In this document: positions 16,435 through 22,871 of the stretch, one piece after another
Layout: each line of letters begins with the position of its first letter
Position numbering within the stretch: the first letter of the stretch is position 1
Assembly: GCF_001443045.1 (NCBI RefSeq)
Contig: NZ_LKPJ01000047.1
Coordinates: 1-39,724 of the forward strand
DNA: 39,724 nucleotides
Reading direction: 5' to 3'
Source: Burkholderia ambifaria
GTDB taxonomy: Bacteria; Pseudomonadota; Gammaproteobacteria; Burkholderiales; Burkholderiaceae
Notes under the pieces: model-generated
Told to the model about the DNA's origin: nothing
The model's input: the letters and a program-made list of their open reading frames with translations, nothing else
Databases searched by the model: none
Position numbers and translations under genes: made by a program

Positions 16435-17097
16435 ATGCTGACCCAGAAGATTGTCGGAGCCATTGCTGACGCTATTTACCACCGGAAACTGCCGCCTGGC
16501 GCGAAACTGAACGAGCGCGACATTGCAGAACTCTACGGAGTTAGTCGAACCGTCGTTCGGCAGGCGCTCATCCGTCTTTCACAAGACGGACTGGTCGAGA
16601 TCTCACCGAAGCGTTCTTCCTCCGTTTGGCGTCCGACCTTTGATGATGCGTTCGAGCTCTATCAGATGCTGCTCGTGCTCGAGAGTGGGGTCATTGACCA
16701 GTTAATTAAGAGCATCACTGCTGACCAACTCAAGACGCTTCGTGCGCACACCGCAAAGGAGAAGGCGGCCTTCGAGAAGGGGAAACACGATCTGGGAGAC
16801 AAACTCGGTCGAGAATTTCATGAACTAACAATTTCGTTCCTGAATAACGCGACGCTCAATCAGATTCATCACCATCTGCGCCGCCGCGAAGCGCTCATCA
16901 ATGCGATGTTTCGGGTGGGTTTTGACTATTGCCAACTCCGCGACGAGCATTCCCAATTAGTCGAGTGCCTAGAGAAGAAGGACGCCGCGGCGGCAAAGGC
17001 GTTACTTTCTTCACACTACAACTTGGTCATCCGCGGCTACCGCTTTGATGCGATGGTGACTCCCGATGTTGACCTCAGGCTCGCACTCGCACTCTAA
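16435..17097 (+). CDS. GntR-family regulator, FCD (FadR/VanR) subfamily
   Basis: A 220-residue regulator. The winged helix-turn-helix spans about residues 5-70 (LPPGAKLNERDIAELYGVSR, TVVRQALIRLSQDGLVE). The helical FCD effector domain follows (75-205), with candidate metal-binding histidines in REFHELT, DEHSQLVECL and LLSSHYN. FCD-GntR proteins bind palindromes with a TGGT..ACCA core and release them on binding a small acid or related ligand. Four such palindromes surround the ndm genes, so this is the probable local regulator; a methylxanthine or demethylation product as effector is inference. ATG 16435 lacks a visible ribosome site. Two terminators separate it from ndmC. Confidence 0.88.
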   Translation: MLTQKIVGAIADAIYHRKLPPGAKLNERDIAELYGVSRTVVRQALIRLSQDGLVEISPKRSSSVWRPTFDDAFELYQMLLVLESGVIDQLIKSITADQLKTLRAHTAKEKAAFEKGKHDLGDKLGREFHELTISFLNNATLNQIHHHLRRREALINAMFRVGFDYCQLRDEHSQLVECLEKKDAAAAKALLSSHYNLVIRGYRFDAMVTPDVDLRLALAL

Positions 17098-17111
17098 GTG
17101 CTCGTCTCTCA

Positions 17112-17135
17112 CGGCCTGCGTTCGCAGGCCGTTTT
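17112..17135 (+). terminator. Rho-independent terminator after gntR
   Basis: CGGCCTGCG (17112-17120) pairs perfectly with CGCAGGCCG (17123-17131) across a TT loop centre and is followed by TTTTCTTTCTT. It starts 14 bases after the gntR stop. Confidence 0.85.
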
Positions 17136-17191
17136 CTTTCTTACTCCCTTCCTAGCGTTCGTCAGAGCGGTCATCGGTATTACCCCCAACG

Positions 17192-17220
17192 AAAAATCGC
17201 TTGCAGCAGCGATTTTTTTT
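17192..17220. terminator. Second hairpin terminator between gntR and ndmC
   Basis: AAAAATCGCT (17192-17201) and AGCGATTTTT (17208-17217) form a perfect stem with A-run before and T-run after, so it could work in both directions. Confidence 0.75.
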
Positions 17221-17230
17221 GTTATAGAGT

Positions 17231-17242
17231 CTGGTATACCAG
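17231..17242. promoter_or_regulatory. GntR-type operator upstream of ndmC, CTGGTATACCAG
   Basis: Identical to the palindrome before ndmB. It is 35 bases before the chosen ndmC start and directly after two terminators, so it likely overlaps or adjoins an ndmC promoter. Confidence 0.7.
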
Positions 17243-17277
17243 TTACGCAATCTGACAAGCCAATTATGGAGGAAGAC

Positions 17278-18129
17278 GTGGACTTTGACCACCAACTGTT
17301 CGAGGACTGGCACCCCGTAGCGGCTTTGGAAGACGTCCTTCCCGACCGTATATTTCATACGCGCTTGCTTGGTCGGGCGGTCTCCTACATCCGCAAGGGC
17401 AATGAAGTAATGGCCAAGTGGCATGACGACGATACGGAGCGCGTCATGTCTGCAAAAGAGCAATGCGGTGCACTCTGGCTTTCCTTTTCGTCCAACCCGA
17501 GGGCACTGTTCGAGGTACCTGAATTCGCGGAACCGGACCGGCGCATCGTGAGCGCGGGTTCGACGCGCGTGAATACCTCGGGGCTTCGCGCCGTTGAGAA
17601 CTTTCTCGACATGGCGCACTTCCCATTCGTTCACACCGACATTCTCGGCGCCGAGCCGCACACGGAGGTTGCGCCGTACACCGTGAAGCACGACGAAAGC
17701 GTTGACGAAATCATCGCCACCGAGTGCAAGTTTCCGCAGCCGCGCGGCTCTGCCACCGCCACGGACGCGCTCGATATGGACTACATCTATCGCGTGACGC
17801 GGCCGTACATCGCGATTCTTTACAAGACCTGTCCGCCAGACCCGTCGCGGTGGGACGTCCTCTGTCTGTTCGTACAGCCGGTCGACGAGGAGTGGTGCAT
17901 TGCGCACACCCTTATGTGCTACGTCGACGATGTGAATTCGGACGAACAGCTTCGTCATTTCCAGCAGACCATCTTCGGTCAGGACCTGATGATTCTTGTC
18001 AACCAGGTTCCAAAACGTCTCCCCCTCACTGCGAAAACCGAGAATCCGGTCCGTGCTGACGTACTCGCAACGGCCTATCGCAAGTGGATGCGCGACGGTG
18101 GCCTCACATACGGTGCTATCCGTGATTGA
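17278..18129 (+). CDS. ndmC: 7-methylxanthine demethylase oxygenase NdmC, without Rieske centre
   Basis: NdmC of CBB5 carries the non-haem iron site that removes the N7-methyl group of 7-methylxanthine; it works only in a complex with NdmD and NdmE. This 283-residue protein has the iron site Asn108-x2-Asp111-x2-His114-x4-His119 (ENFLDMAHFPFVHT) but no C-x-H...C-x2-H motif, as in CBB5 NdmC. I chose GTG 17278 because GGAGGA lies five to six bases upstream and the DFDHQLFEDWHPVAALEDV start matches the NdmC N-terminus in length; an ATG at 17266 lacks a ribosome site and overlaps that Shine-Dalgarno sequence. It begins the plus-strand operon ndmC-ndmD-ndmE-frmA-fghA. Confidence 0.9.
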   Translation: MDFDHQLFEDWHPVAALEDVLPDRIFHTRLLGRAVSYIRKGNEVMAKWHDDDTERVMSAKEQCGALWLSFSSNPRALFEVPEFAEPDRRIVSAGSTRVNTSGLRAVENFLDMAHFPFVHTDILGAEPHTEVAPYTVKHDESVDEIIATECKFPQPRGSATATDALDMDYIYRVTRPYIAILYKTCPPDPSRWDVLCLFVQPVDEEWCIAHTLMCYVDDVNSDEQLRHFQQTIFGQDLMILVNQVPKRLPLTAKTENPVRADVLATAYRKWMRDGGLTYGAIRD

Positions 18130-18146
18130 TATAGGGATTGAGATTC

Positions 18147-19913
18147 ATGAATTCATTCGATACGAATCGCTGGTACCCCATCGCCGGCAGTGACGTTCTC
18201 ACGGATCGCCACGTCTACCAGACGTCCCTCGCAGGACAGGAGCTTGCCGTTTGGCGCGATGACAATGGCATCGCGAATGCTTGGGAAAATCGCTGTCCTC
18301 ACCGTGGATTGCGCCTCACACTTGGCGTCAACCTCGGTCAGGAGTTGCGCTGCCAATATCATGGCTGGACGTATGAGAGCGGCTCCGGCGGCTGCACTTT
18401 TGTGCCTGCTCATCGCGATGCGACGGAACCTAGCAAGGCCTGCGTCACCACCTTTTCAGTGCGTGAATCCGGTGGTCTGGTCTGGGCATCGCTCGGCGCG
18501 CCTGTTGGCGAACCGCCTCTTGTCAAAACGCAAGCAGGTGGCTCGACCTTCACCTTCATTAGAAGTCTGCCATTCCATCTTCCGAACGACGAAGTTGCGA
18601 AGGCTTTGCTCGAAGATGGCGCCTGCTTCGCAGAGTGTTTCGACCAAGATCCGGGCAGTGTTGGTCTTCGACAGTTTGGTAGCGACTCGGTGGCGCTCTC
18701 GGTCGGGGAAAACGGGCGTTCGGGCCTGCACTTTTATCTCCAGCCGCACTCGTCCGATAAGACCTTCGTTCATGTCAATGCGTTGCTGCAAGACCGCCCT
18801 ACCACGCGATTCTTGGAGCACTTCTCGCACGTATTCGGTGAATTTCGCCGAGCGCTCGAGCGGGCTCACTCGGCGCAGCTGGTAACGAAGGTCGTCGCGG
18901 CTAGGAAATCGACCCAGACGCCGGTCTCCGTTCCAGTCGTCGTCGCCGCTCCTCAGACGTCTTCGGCGGAGTACCGATGCAAAGTTACGTCCCGCATTCA
19001 AGAGACGGGCGACATTGTGTCGTTCGGCCTTACGCCAATTGGCCGCTCGTTGCCGCAGCTCACGCCCGGCATGCACATCAGCGTCACCACGCCCTCGGGC
19101 GTCGTTCGTCAGTATTCGATTATCAACGCGCCGCATGAGCGCGAAGCCTTCCTCATTGGCGTCAAACGAGAGCTTCAGTCACTTGGTGGCTCGAAGTCTA
19201 TGCATGACGATGTGAAGGAAGGTACTGAGCTCAAAATCACTGTCCCCCGAAATGGATTCCCTCTTCGCCGCAACGGCCGTCTGCCGGTCTTGATTGCTGG
19301 CGGTATTGGCATCACGCCGATCCTCGCGATGGCACAGGCGCTTAACGCAAACGGCGACAAGTATGCGATGCATTACTTCGTTCGCGGCCCGGAGCACACG
19401 CCGTTCGAAGAACGACTCCGTACCCTTGGAAGCAACGTGTTCATTCACGCAGGTCTTGACGTTGAAGGCACGCGCCGGAGGCTCGAAGAGATAGTTGAGA
19501 AGCTCAACCCCGAGCAGACTGAGGTGTACACCTGCGGCCCGGGACCGATGATTGACACCGTGAAAGACGTCTCATGCAAGCGAGGCATTCCGGAAGAGTC
19601 CGTCCGCTTCGAATATTTCAAGAATACTGACATTCCGACCGGCGGCGATGCATTTGAAGTAACGCTTGCCAAGTCTGGAAAGACCTTCACGGTGCCTTCG
19701 GACAAGACGCTGCTGAAAGCATGCTGGGACGAAGGTGTTCCTATCGAGGCCTCCTGCGAACAGGGTGTCTGTGGGACGTGTATGACTGCCGTGCTTAGCG
19801 GCGAACTCGAGCACCACGATACCTATCTTTCGAAGCGCGAACGCGAGAGTGGGAAGTGGGTCATGCCGTGTGTTTCCCGATGCAAGAGCAAGAAGCTCGT
19901 GCTCGACGTCTAA
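18147..19913 (+). CDS. ndmD: Methylxanthine demethylase reductase NdmD with extra Rieske domain
   Basis: NdmD passes electrons from NADH to NdmA, NdmB and NdmC. Its hallmark is an additional N-terminal Rieske domain, here Cys50-x-His52 and Cys69-x2-His72 (CPHRGL, CQYHGW), which supplies the centre missing from NdmC. A middle region of about 160 residues resembles a degenerate oxygenase domain without iron ligands. The reductase follows: flavin motif RQYSIINAP, NADH loop AGGIGITPILAMAQ, CGPGPMIDTV, and the plant-type [2Fe-2S] cluster Cys537, Cys542, Cys545 and Cys575. Length (588) equals that of CBB5 NdmD. ATG 18147 is 17 bases after the ndmC stop; the in-frame TTG at 18138 is less likely. Confidence 0.95.
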   Translation: MNSFDTNRWYPIAGSDVLTDRHVYQTSLAGQELAVWRDDNGIANAWENRCPHRGLRLTLGVNLGQELRCQYHGWTYESGSGGCTFVPAHRDATEPSKACVTTFSVRESGGLVWASLGAPVGEPPLVKTQAGGSTFTFIRSLPFHLPNDEVAKALLEDGACFAECFDQDPGSVGLRQFGSDSVALSVGENGRSGLHFYLQPHSSDKTFVHVNALLQDRPTTRFLEHFSHVFGEFRRALERAHSAQLVTKVVAARKSTQTPVSVPVVVAAPQTSSAEYRCKVTSRIQETGDIVSFGLTPIGRSLPQLTPGMHISVTTPSGVVRQYSIINAPHEREAFLIGVKRELQSLGGSKSMHDDVKEGTELKITVPRNGFPLRRNGRLPVLIAGGIGITPILAMAQALNANGDKYAMHYFVRGPEHTPFEERLRTLGSNVFIHAGLDVEGTRRRLEEIVEKLNPEQTEVYTCGPGPMIDTVKDVSCKRGIPEESVRFEYFKNTDIPTGGDAFEVTLAKSGKTFTVPSDKTLLKACWDEGVPIEASCEQGVCGTCMTAVLSGELEHHDTYLSKRERESGKWVMPCVSRCKSKKLVLDV

Positions 19914-19925
19914 TGTGAGTCACTC

Positions 19926-20603
19926 ATGATTACGCTCTACGACTACGAACTCTCCGGAAACTGCTACAAGGTCCGGCTGCTGCTCTCCATTCTCGGACTT
20001 GAACACAAGCTTGAGCCTGTCGAGTTTTATCCGAGCAAGGCCCATAAATCCGACGCGTTCCTTCGAGTCAATCCACTCGGGCAACTACCCGCACTTACCG
20101 ACGACAAGCTTACGCTGCGCGACGCGCAGGCGATTCTGGTCTACCTCGCCTCTCAGTACGACAAGAGCGGTCAGTGGTACCCGAGCGTAAATGCGAAGTT
20201 GGTCGGCGAAATCCAGATGTGGTTGTCGTTCGCCGACAGTCTCACCGGCTCTATCTCCGCGGCACGCTTGCATGACCTCTTCTTCTTCGATTTCGACGAG
20301 GAAGCATGCCGCAGACGCGCTCACGAATTGTTGCGCATTCTGGACGAGCATCTTTGGATGCGTGAGAAGACTGGCGGCAAGTTCCTGTGCGACGCGACGC
20401 ATCCGACGGTCGCGGACATCGCGTGTTTCCCTTATGTGATTCTCTCGGACGAGGGTGGAGTGTCACTCAGCGACTACGCATCCGTGCGTCGTTGGACGGA
20501 CCAAGTCAAGCGCATCCCGGGATTCATCGTGATGGCCGGCGTGTTTGCGACGGCCCAACTACCCGCGCAGAGCACTGCGCAGCCTCGCCAGGCGACCGCC
20601 TGA
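19926..20603 (+). CDS. ndmE: NdmE, glutathione-S-transferase-like partner of NdmCD
   Basis: A 225-residue GST-fold protein. The N-terminal thioredoxin-like domain (1-80) starts MITLYDYELSGNCYKVRLLL and has the cis-Pro segment VNPLGQLPALTDD and the glutathione-contact-like LRDAQAILVYLA; the C-terminal helical domain follows. In CBB5, NdmE is needed structurally for the N7-demethylase complex, with no glutathione chemistry shown for it. Residue Ser10 is at the place of the catalytic Ser/Tyr in active GSTs, so activity cannot be excluded. The start is 12 bases after ndmD, in the same operon. Confidence 0.88.
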   Translation: MITLYDYELSGNCYKVRLLLSILGLEHKLEPVEFYPSKAHKSDAFLRVNPLGQLPALTDDKLTLRDAQAILVYLASQYDKSGQWYPSVNAKLVGEIQMWLSFADSLTGSISAARLHDLFFFDFDEEACRRRAHELLRILDEHLWMREKTGGKFLCDATHPTVADIACFPYVILSDEGGVSLSDYASVRRWTDQVKRIPGFIVMAGVFATAQLPAQSTAQPRQATA

Positions 20604-20655
20604 TGCGCCTTGCGCGAGAGCGAACCCTCAATTCAACTTACCCACAAAGGCTTAG

Positions 20656-21765
20656 ATGATGAAAACGAAAGCAGCAGTCGCATGGAAGGCGGGCGAACCT
20701 CTGACCGTGGAAGAAGTGGAATTGGCTGGCCCGCGCGCGGGTGAAGTCCTGATTGAAGTCAAAGCGACCGGCATTTGCCACACCGACTACTACACACTTT
20801 CAGGCGCAGACCCAGAAGGTCTATTCCCGGCAATTCTCGGTCACGAAGGAGCCGGCGTTGTAGTCGATGTGGGTCCGGGCGTCGGCACGCTCAAAAAGGG
20901 CGACCACGTCATCCCCTTGTACACGCCGGAATGTCGTCAATGCAAATTCTGCCTGTCTCGCAAGACGAACCTCTGCCAGTCGATTCGCGCGACACAGGGC
21001 AAGGGCCTTATGCCGGATTCGAGCTCGCGCTTCTCGATTGACGGCAAGCCGTTGTTCCACTACATGGGCACCTCGACGTTCTCGAACTATATCGTCGTGC
21101 CCGAAATCGCTGTGGCAAAGGTCCGTGAGGATGCCCCCTTCGACAAGATTTGCTATATCGGCTGCGGTGTGACCACGGGTGTGGGTGCAGTGGTCTTCTC
21201 GGCCAAGGTTGAAGCGGGCGCGAACGTGGTCGTGTTCGGGCTCGGCGGAATCGGCCTGAATGTGATTCAAGGTGCGAAGATGGTCGGCGCCGACAAAATC
21301 ATCGGCGTTGACATCAACCCGGGCCGGGTCGAACTGGCGAAGAAGTTCGGTATGACGCACTTCGTGAATCCAAAGGAAGTAGACAACCTTGTCGACCACA
21401 TCGTCCAAATCACGGATGGTGGGGCTGACTACTCCTTCGAGTGTGTAGGCAATACGACTCTGATGCGTCAGGCACTGGAGTGCACTCATAAGGGCTGGGG
21501 CCAGTCGTTCATCATCGGCGTCGCCGCTGCCGGCCAGGAAATCAGCACACGCCCGTTCCAGCTCGTCACGGGCCGAGAGTGGAAGGGTTCTGCCTTCGGC
21601 GGAGCACGCGGTCGCACCGATGTTCCCAAGATTGTCGACTGGTATATGGAAGGCAAGCTCAACATCGACGACTTGATCACTCACCATCTGAAACTCGAGC
21701 AAGTGAACGAGGGCTTCGACCTGATGAAGAAGGGCGAATCCATCCGGTCTGTCATCATCTATTAA
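20656..21765 (+). CDS. frmA: S-(hydroxymethyl)glutathione dehydrogenase (class III ADH)
   Basis: Oxidises the glutathione adduct of formaldehyde to S-formylglutathione with NAD+. The 369-residue protein has the catalytic zinc ligands Cys41 (TGICHTDYYT) and His63 (LGHEGAGVV), the structural zinc cysteines 92, 95, 98 and 106 (CRQCKFCLSRKTNLC) and the Rossmann motif GLGGIGLNV. Every Ndm turnover releases one formaldehyde, so its place directly after ndmCDE explains itself. The start could be the second ATG (20659); AAAGG lies a few bases upstream of both. The CBB5 caffeine cluster also holds a frmA. Confidence 0.93.
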   Translation: MMKTKAAVAWKAGEPLTVEEVELAGPRAGEVLIEVKATGICHTDYYTLSGADPEGLFPAILGHEGAGVVVDVGPGVGTLKKGDHVIPLYTPECRQCKFCLSRKTNLCQSIRATQGKGLMPDSSSRFSIDGKPLFHYMGTSTFSNYIVVPEIAVAKVREDAPFDKICYIGCGVTTGVGAVVFSAKVEAGANVVVFGLGGIGLNVIQGAKMVGADKIIGVDINPGRVELAKKFGMTHFVNPKEVDNLVDHIVQITDGGADYSFECVGNTTLMRQALECTHKGWGQSFIIGVAAAGQEISTRPFQLVTGREWKGSAFGGARGRTDVPKIVDWYMEGKLNIDDLITHHLKLEQVNEGFDLMKKGESIRSVIIY

Positions 21766-21774
21766 GGGGATTCG

Positions 21775-22641
21775 ATGCTGCTCGATAAGATCGAGGAACA
21801 TGCAAGTTTCGGTGGTACGCAGGCTGTTTATCGACACTCTTCACGCACAGTCGGTTTGCCGATGAAGTTTTCGATTTATCTTCCCCCGCAAGCGGCCACG
21901 AAGAAGGTGCCGGCGCTTTTTTACCTCGCCGGCTTGACCTGTACCGAAGAGACGTTTCCCATTAAGGCTGGTGCTCAGCGCTATGCAGCAGAGCATGGCA
22001 TCGCGCTGATTTCGCCGGACACCAGTCCTCGAGATACCGGCATTCCTTGGGAAAAGAACTCTTGGGAATTTGGTGCCGGCGCAGGTTTCTATGTCGATGC
22101 GACCGTGGCGCCTTGGAACAAGCATTTCAAGATGTATTCGTATGTCAAAGACGAGCTTCGAGAGCTGGCTTTGGAGCATTTTCCCATCGATGGACGCCGA
22201 CTCGGCATTTTCGGCCATTCGATGGGCGGGCACGGTGCCTTGGTACTGGCCCTACGCAACCCGCATATTTATCAGTCGGTCTCTGCGTTTGCCCCAATTG
22301 CGGCACCGATGCAATGCGACTGGGGGTTGGGAGCGTTCACCGGCTACTTGGGCGTCGACCGCAACGAATGGAGGCTCTATGACGCCAGCGAACTTATGCA
22401 GACGATGAGTAGTAGGTTTCGCGACGGCATTCTCATCGACCAAGGGCTGGACGACAAATTTCTTAGTGAGAAGCAATTAAACCCAGAGGTATTTGCGAAA
22501 GCATGCGAGAACGTGGGGCAGCCTCTTACGCTCAGAAGGCACGAGGGCTATGACCATGGATATTTCTTCATTGCATCGTTCATTGCCGACCACATCGCTC
22601 ATCACGCAAAAGTGCTGAACGCTCGGGCCGGTTCGAACTGA
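21775..22641 (+). CDS. fghA: S-formylglutathione hydrolase
   Basis: Hydrolyses S-formylglutathione to formate and glutathione, completing formaldehyde removal after FrmA. The 288-residue esterase-D-family protein shows the nucleophile Ser149 in GHSMGGHGA, the oxyanion region LAGLTCTEETF, and the acid and base in QGLDDKFL and GYDHGYFF. It starts nine bases after the frmA stop with AAGGGGA upstream, and is the last gene of the operon, followed by a strong terminator. Also called frmB. Confidence 0.93.
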   Translation: MLLDKIEEHASFGGTQAVYRHSSRTVGLPMKFSIYLPPQAATKKVPALFYLAGLTCTEETFPIKAGAQRYAAEHGIALISPDTSPRDTGIPWEKNSWEFGAGAGFYVDATVAPWNKHFKMYSYVKDELRELALEHFPIDGRRLGIFGHSMGGHGALVLALRNPHIYQSVSAFAPIAAPMQCDWGLGAFTGYLGVDRNEWRLYDASELMQTMSSRFRDGILIDQGLDDKFLSEKQLNPEVFAKACENVGQPLTLRRHEGYDHGYFFIASFIADHIAHHAKVLNARAGSN

Positions 22642-22662
22642 CCTCACCCAGGTGTCTCGGAC

Positions 22663-22682
22663 GCGCAGGCCTCCTCCTGCGC
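22663..22682. repeat. Inverted repeat after fghA
   Basis: GCGCAGG (22663-22669) and CCTGCGC (22676-22682) form a short stem just before the main terminator. Confidence 0.5.
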
Positions 22683-22691
22683 GTTCTTCAC

Positions 22692-22716
22692 GCCCCGGAT
22701 TGCTCGGGGCTTTTTT
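22692..22716 (+). terminator. Rho-independent terminator of the ndmC-fghA operon
   Basis: GCCCCG (22692-22697) pairs with CGGGGC (22705-22710) and is followed by TTTTTTCTCT. It lies 50 bases after fghA. Confidence 0.85.
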
Positions 22717-22871
22717 CTCTCTTGAGTCTGCACGAGCGTAACACTGTAAGTACCCAGTGAGGTCATCTTGTTCGGCCGCATCCTGACCGCGAGGATCGTG
22801 TCCACCAGATTTTGAACTGACCCCGCAGAGTTGGACGGTTGACGACTACCAGAAGTCGTTGCGCCAACTGC

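Noticed and set aside
17098..17277. Upstream extension of ndmC from 17098 or 17266
   Set aside because: It would read through two terminators and the operator; GTG 17278 has the ribosome site and gives the expected NdmC length.
17152..17958. 268-residue minus-strand frame opposite ndmC
   Set aside because: It covers the ndmC operator and terminators and has no family features; a shadow frame.
20821..21837. Long minus-strand frame opposite frmA
   Set aside because: It mirrors the class III dehydrogenase gene and has no recognisable domain.
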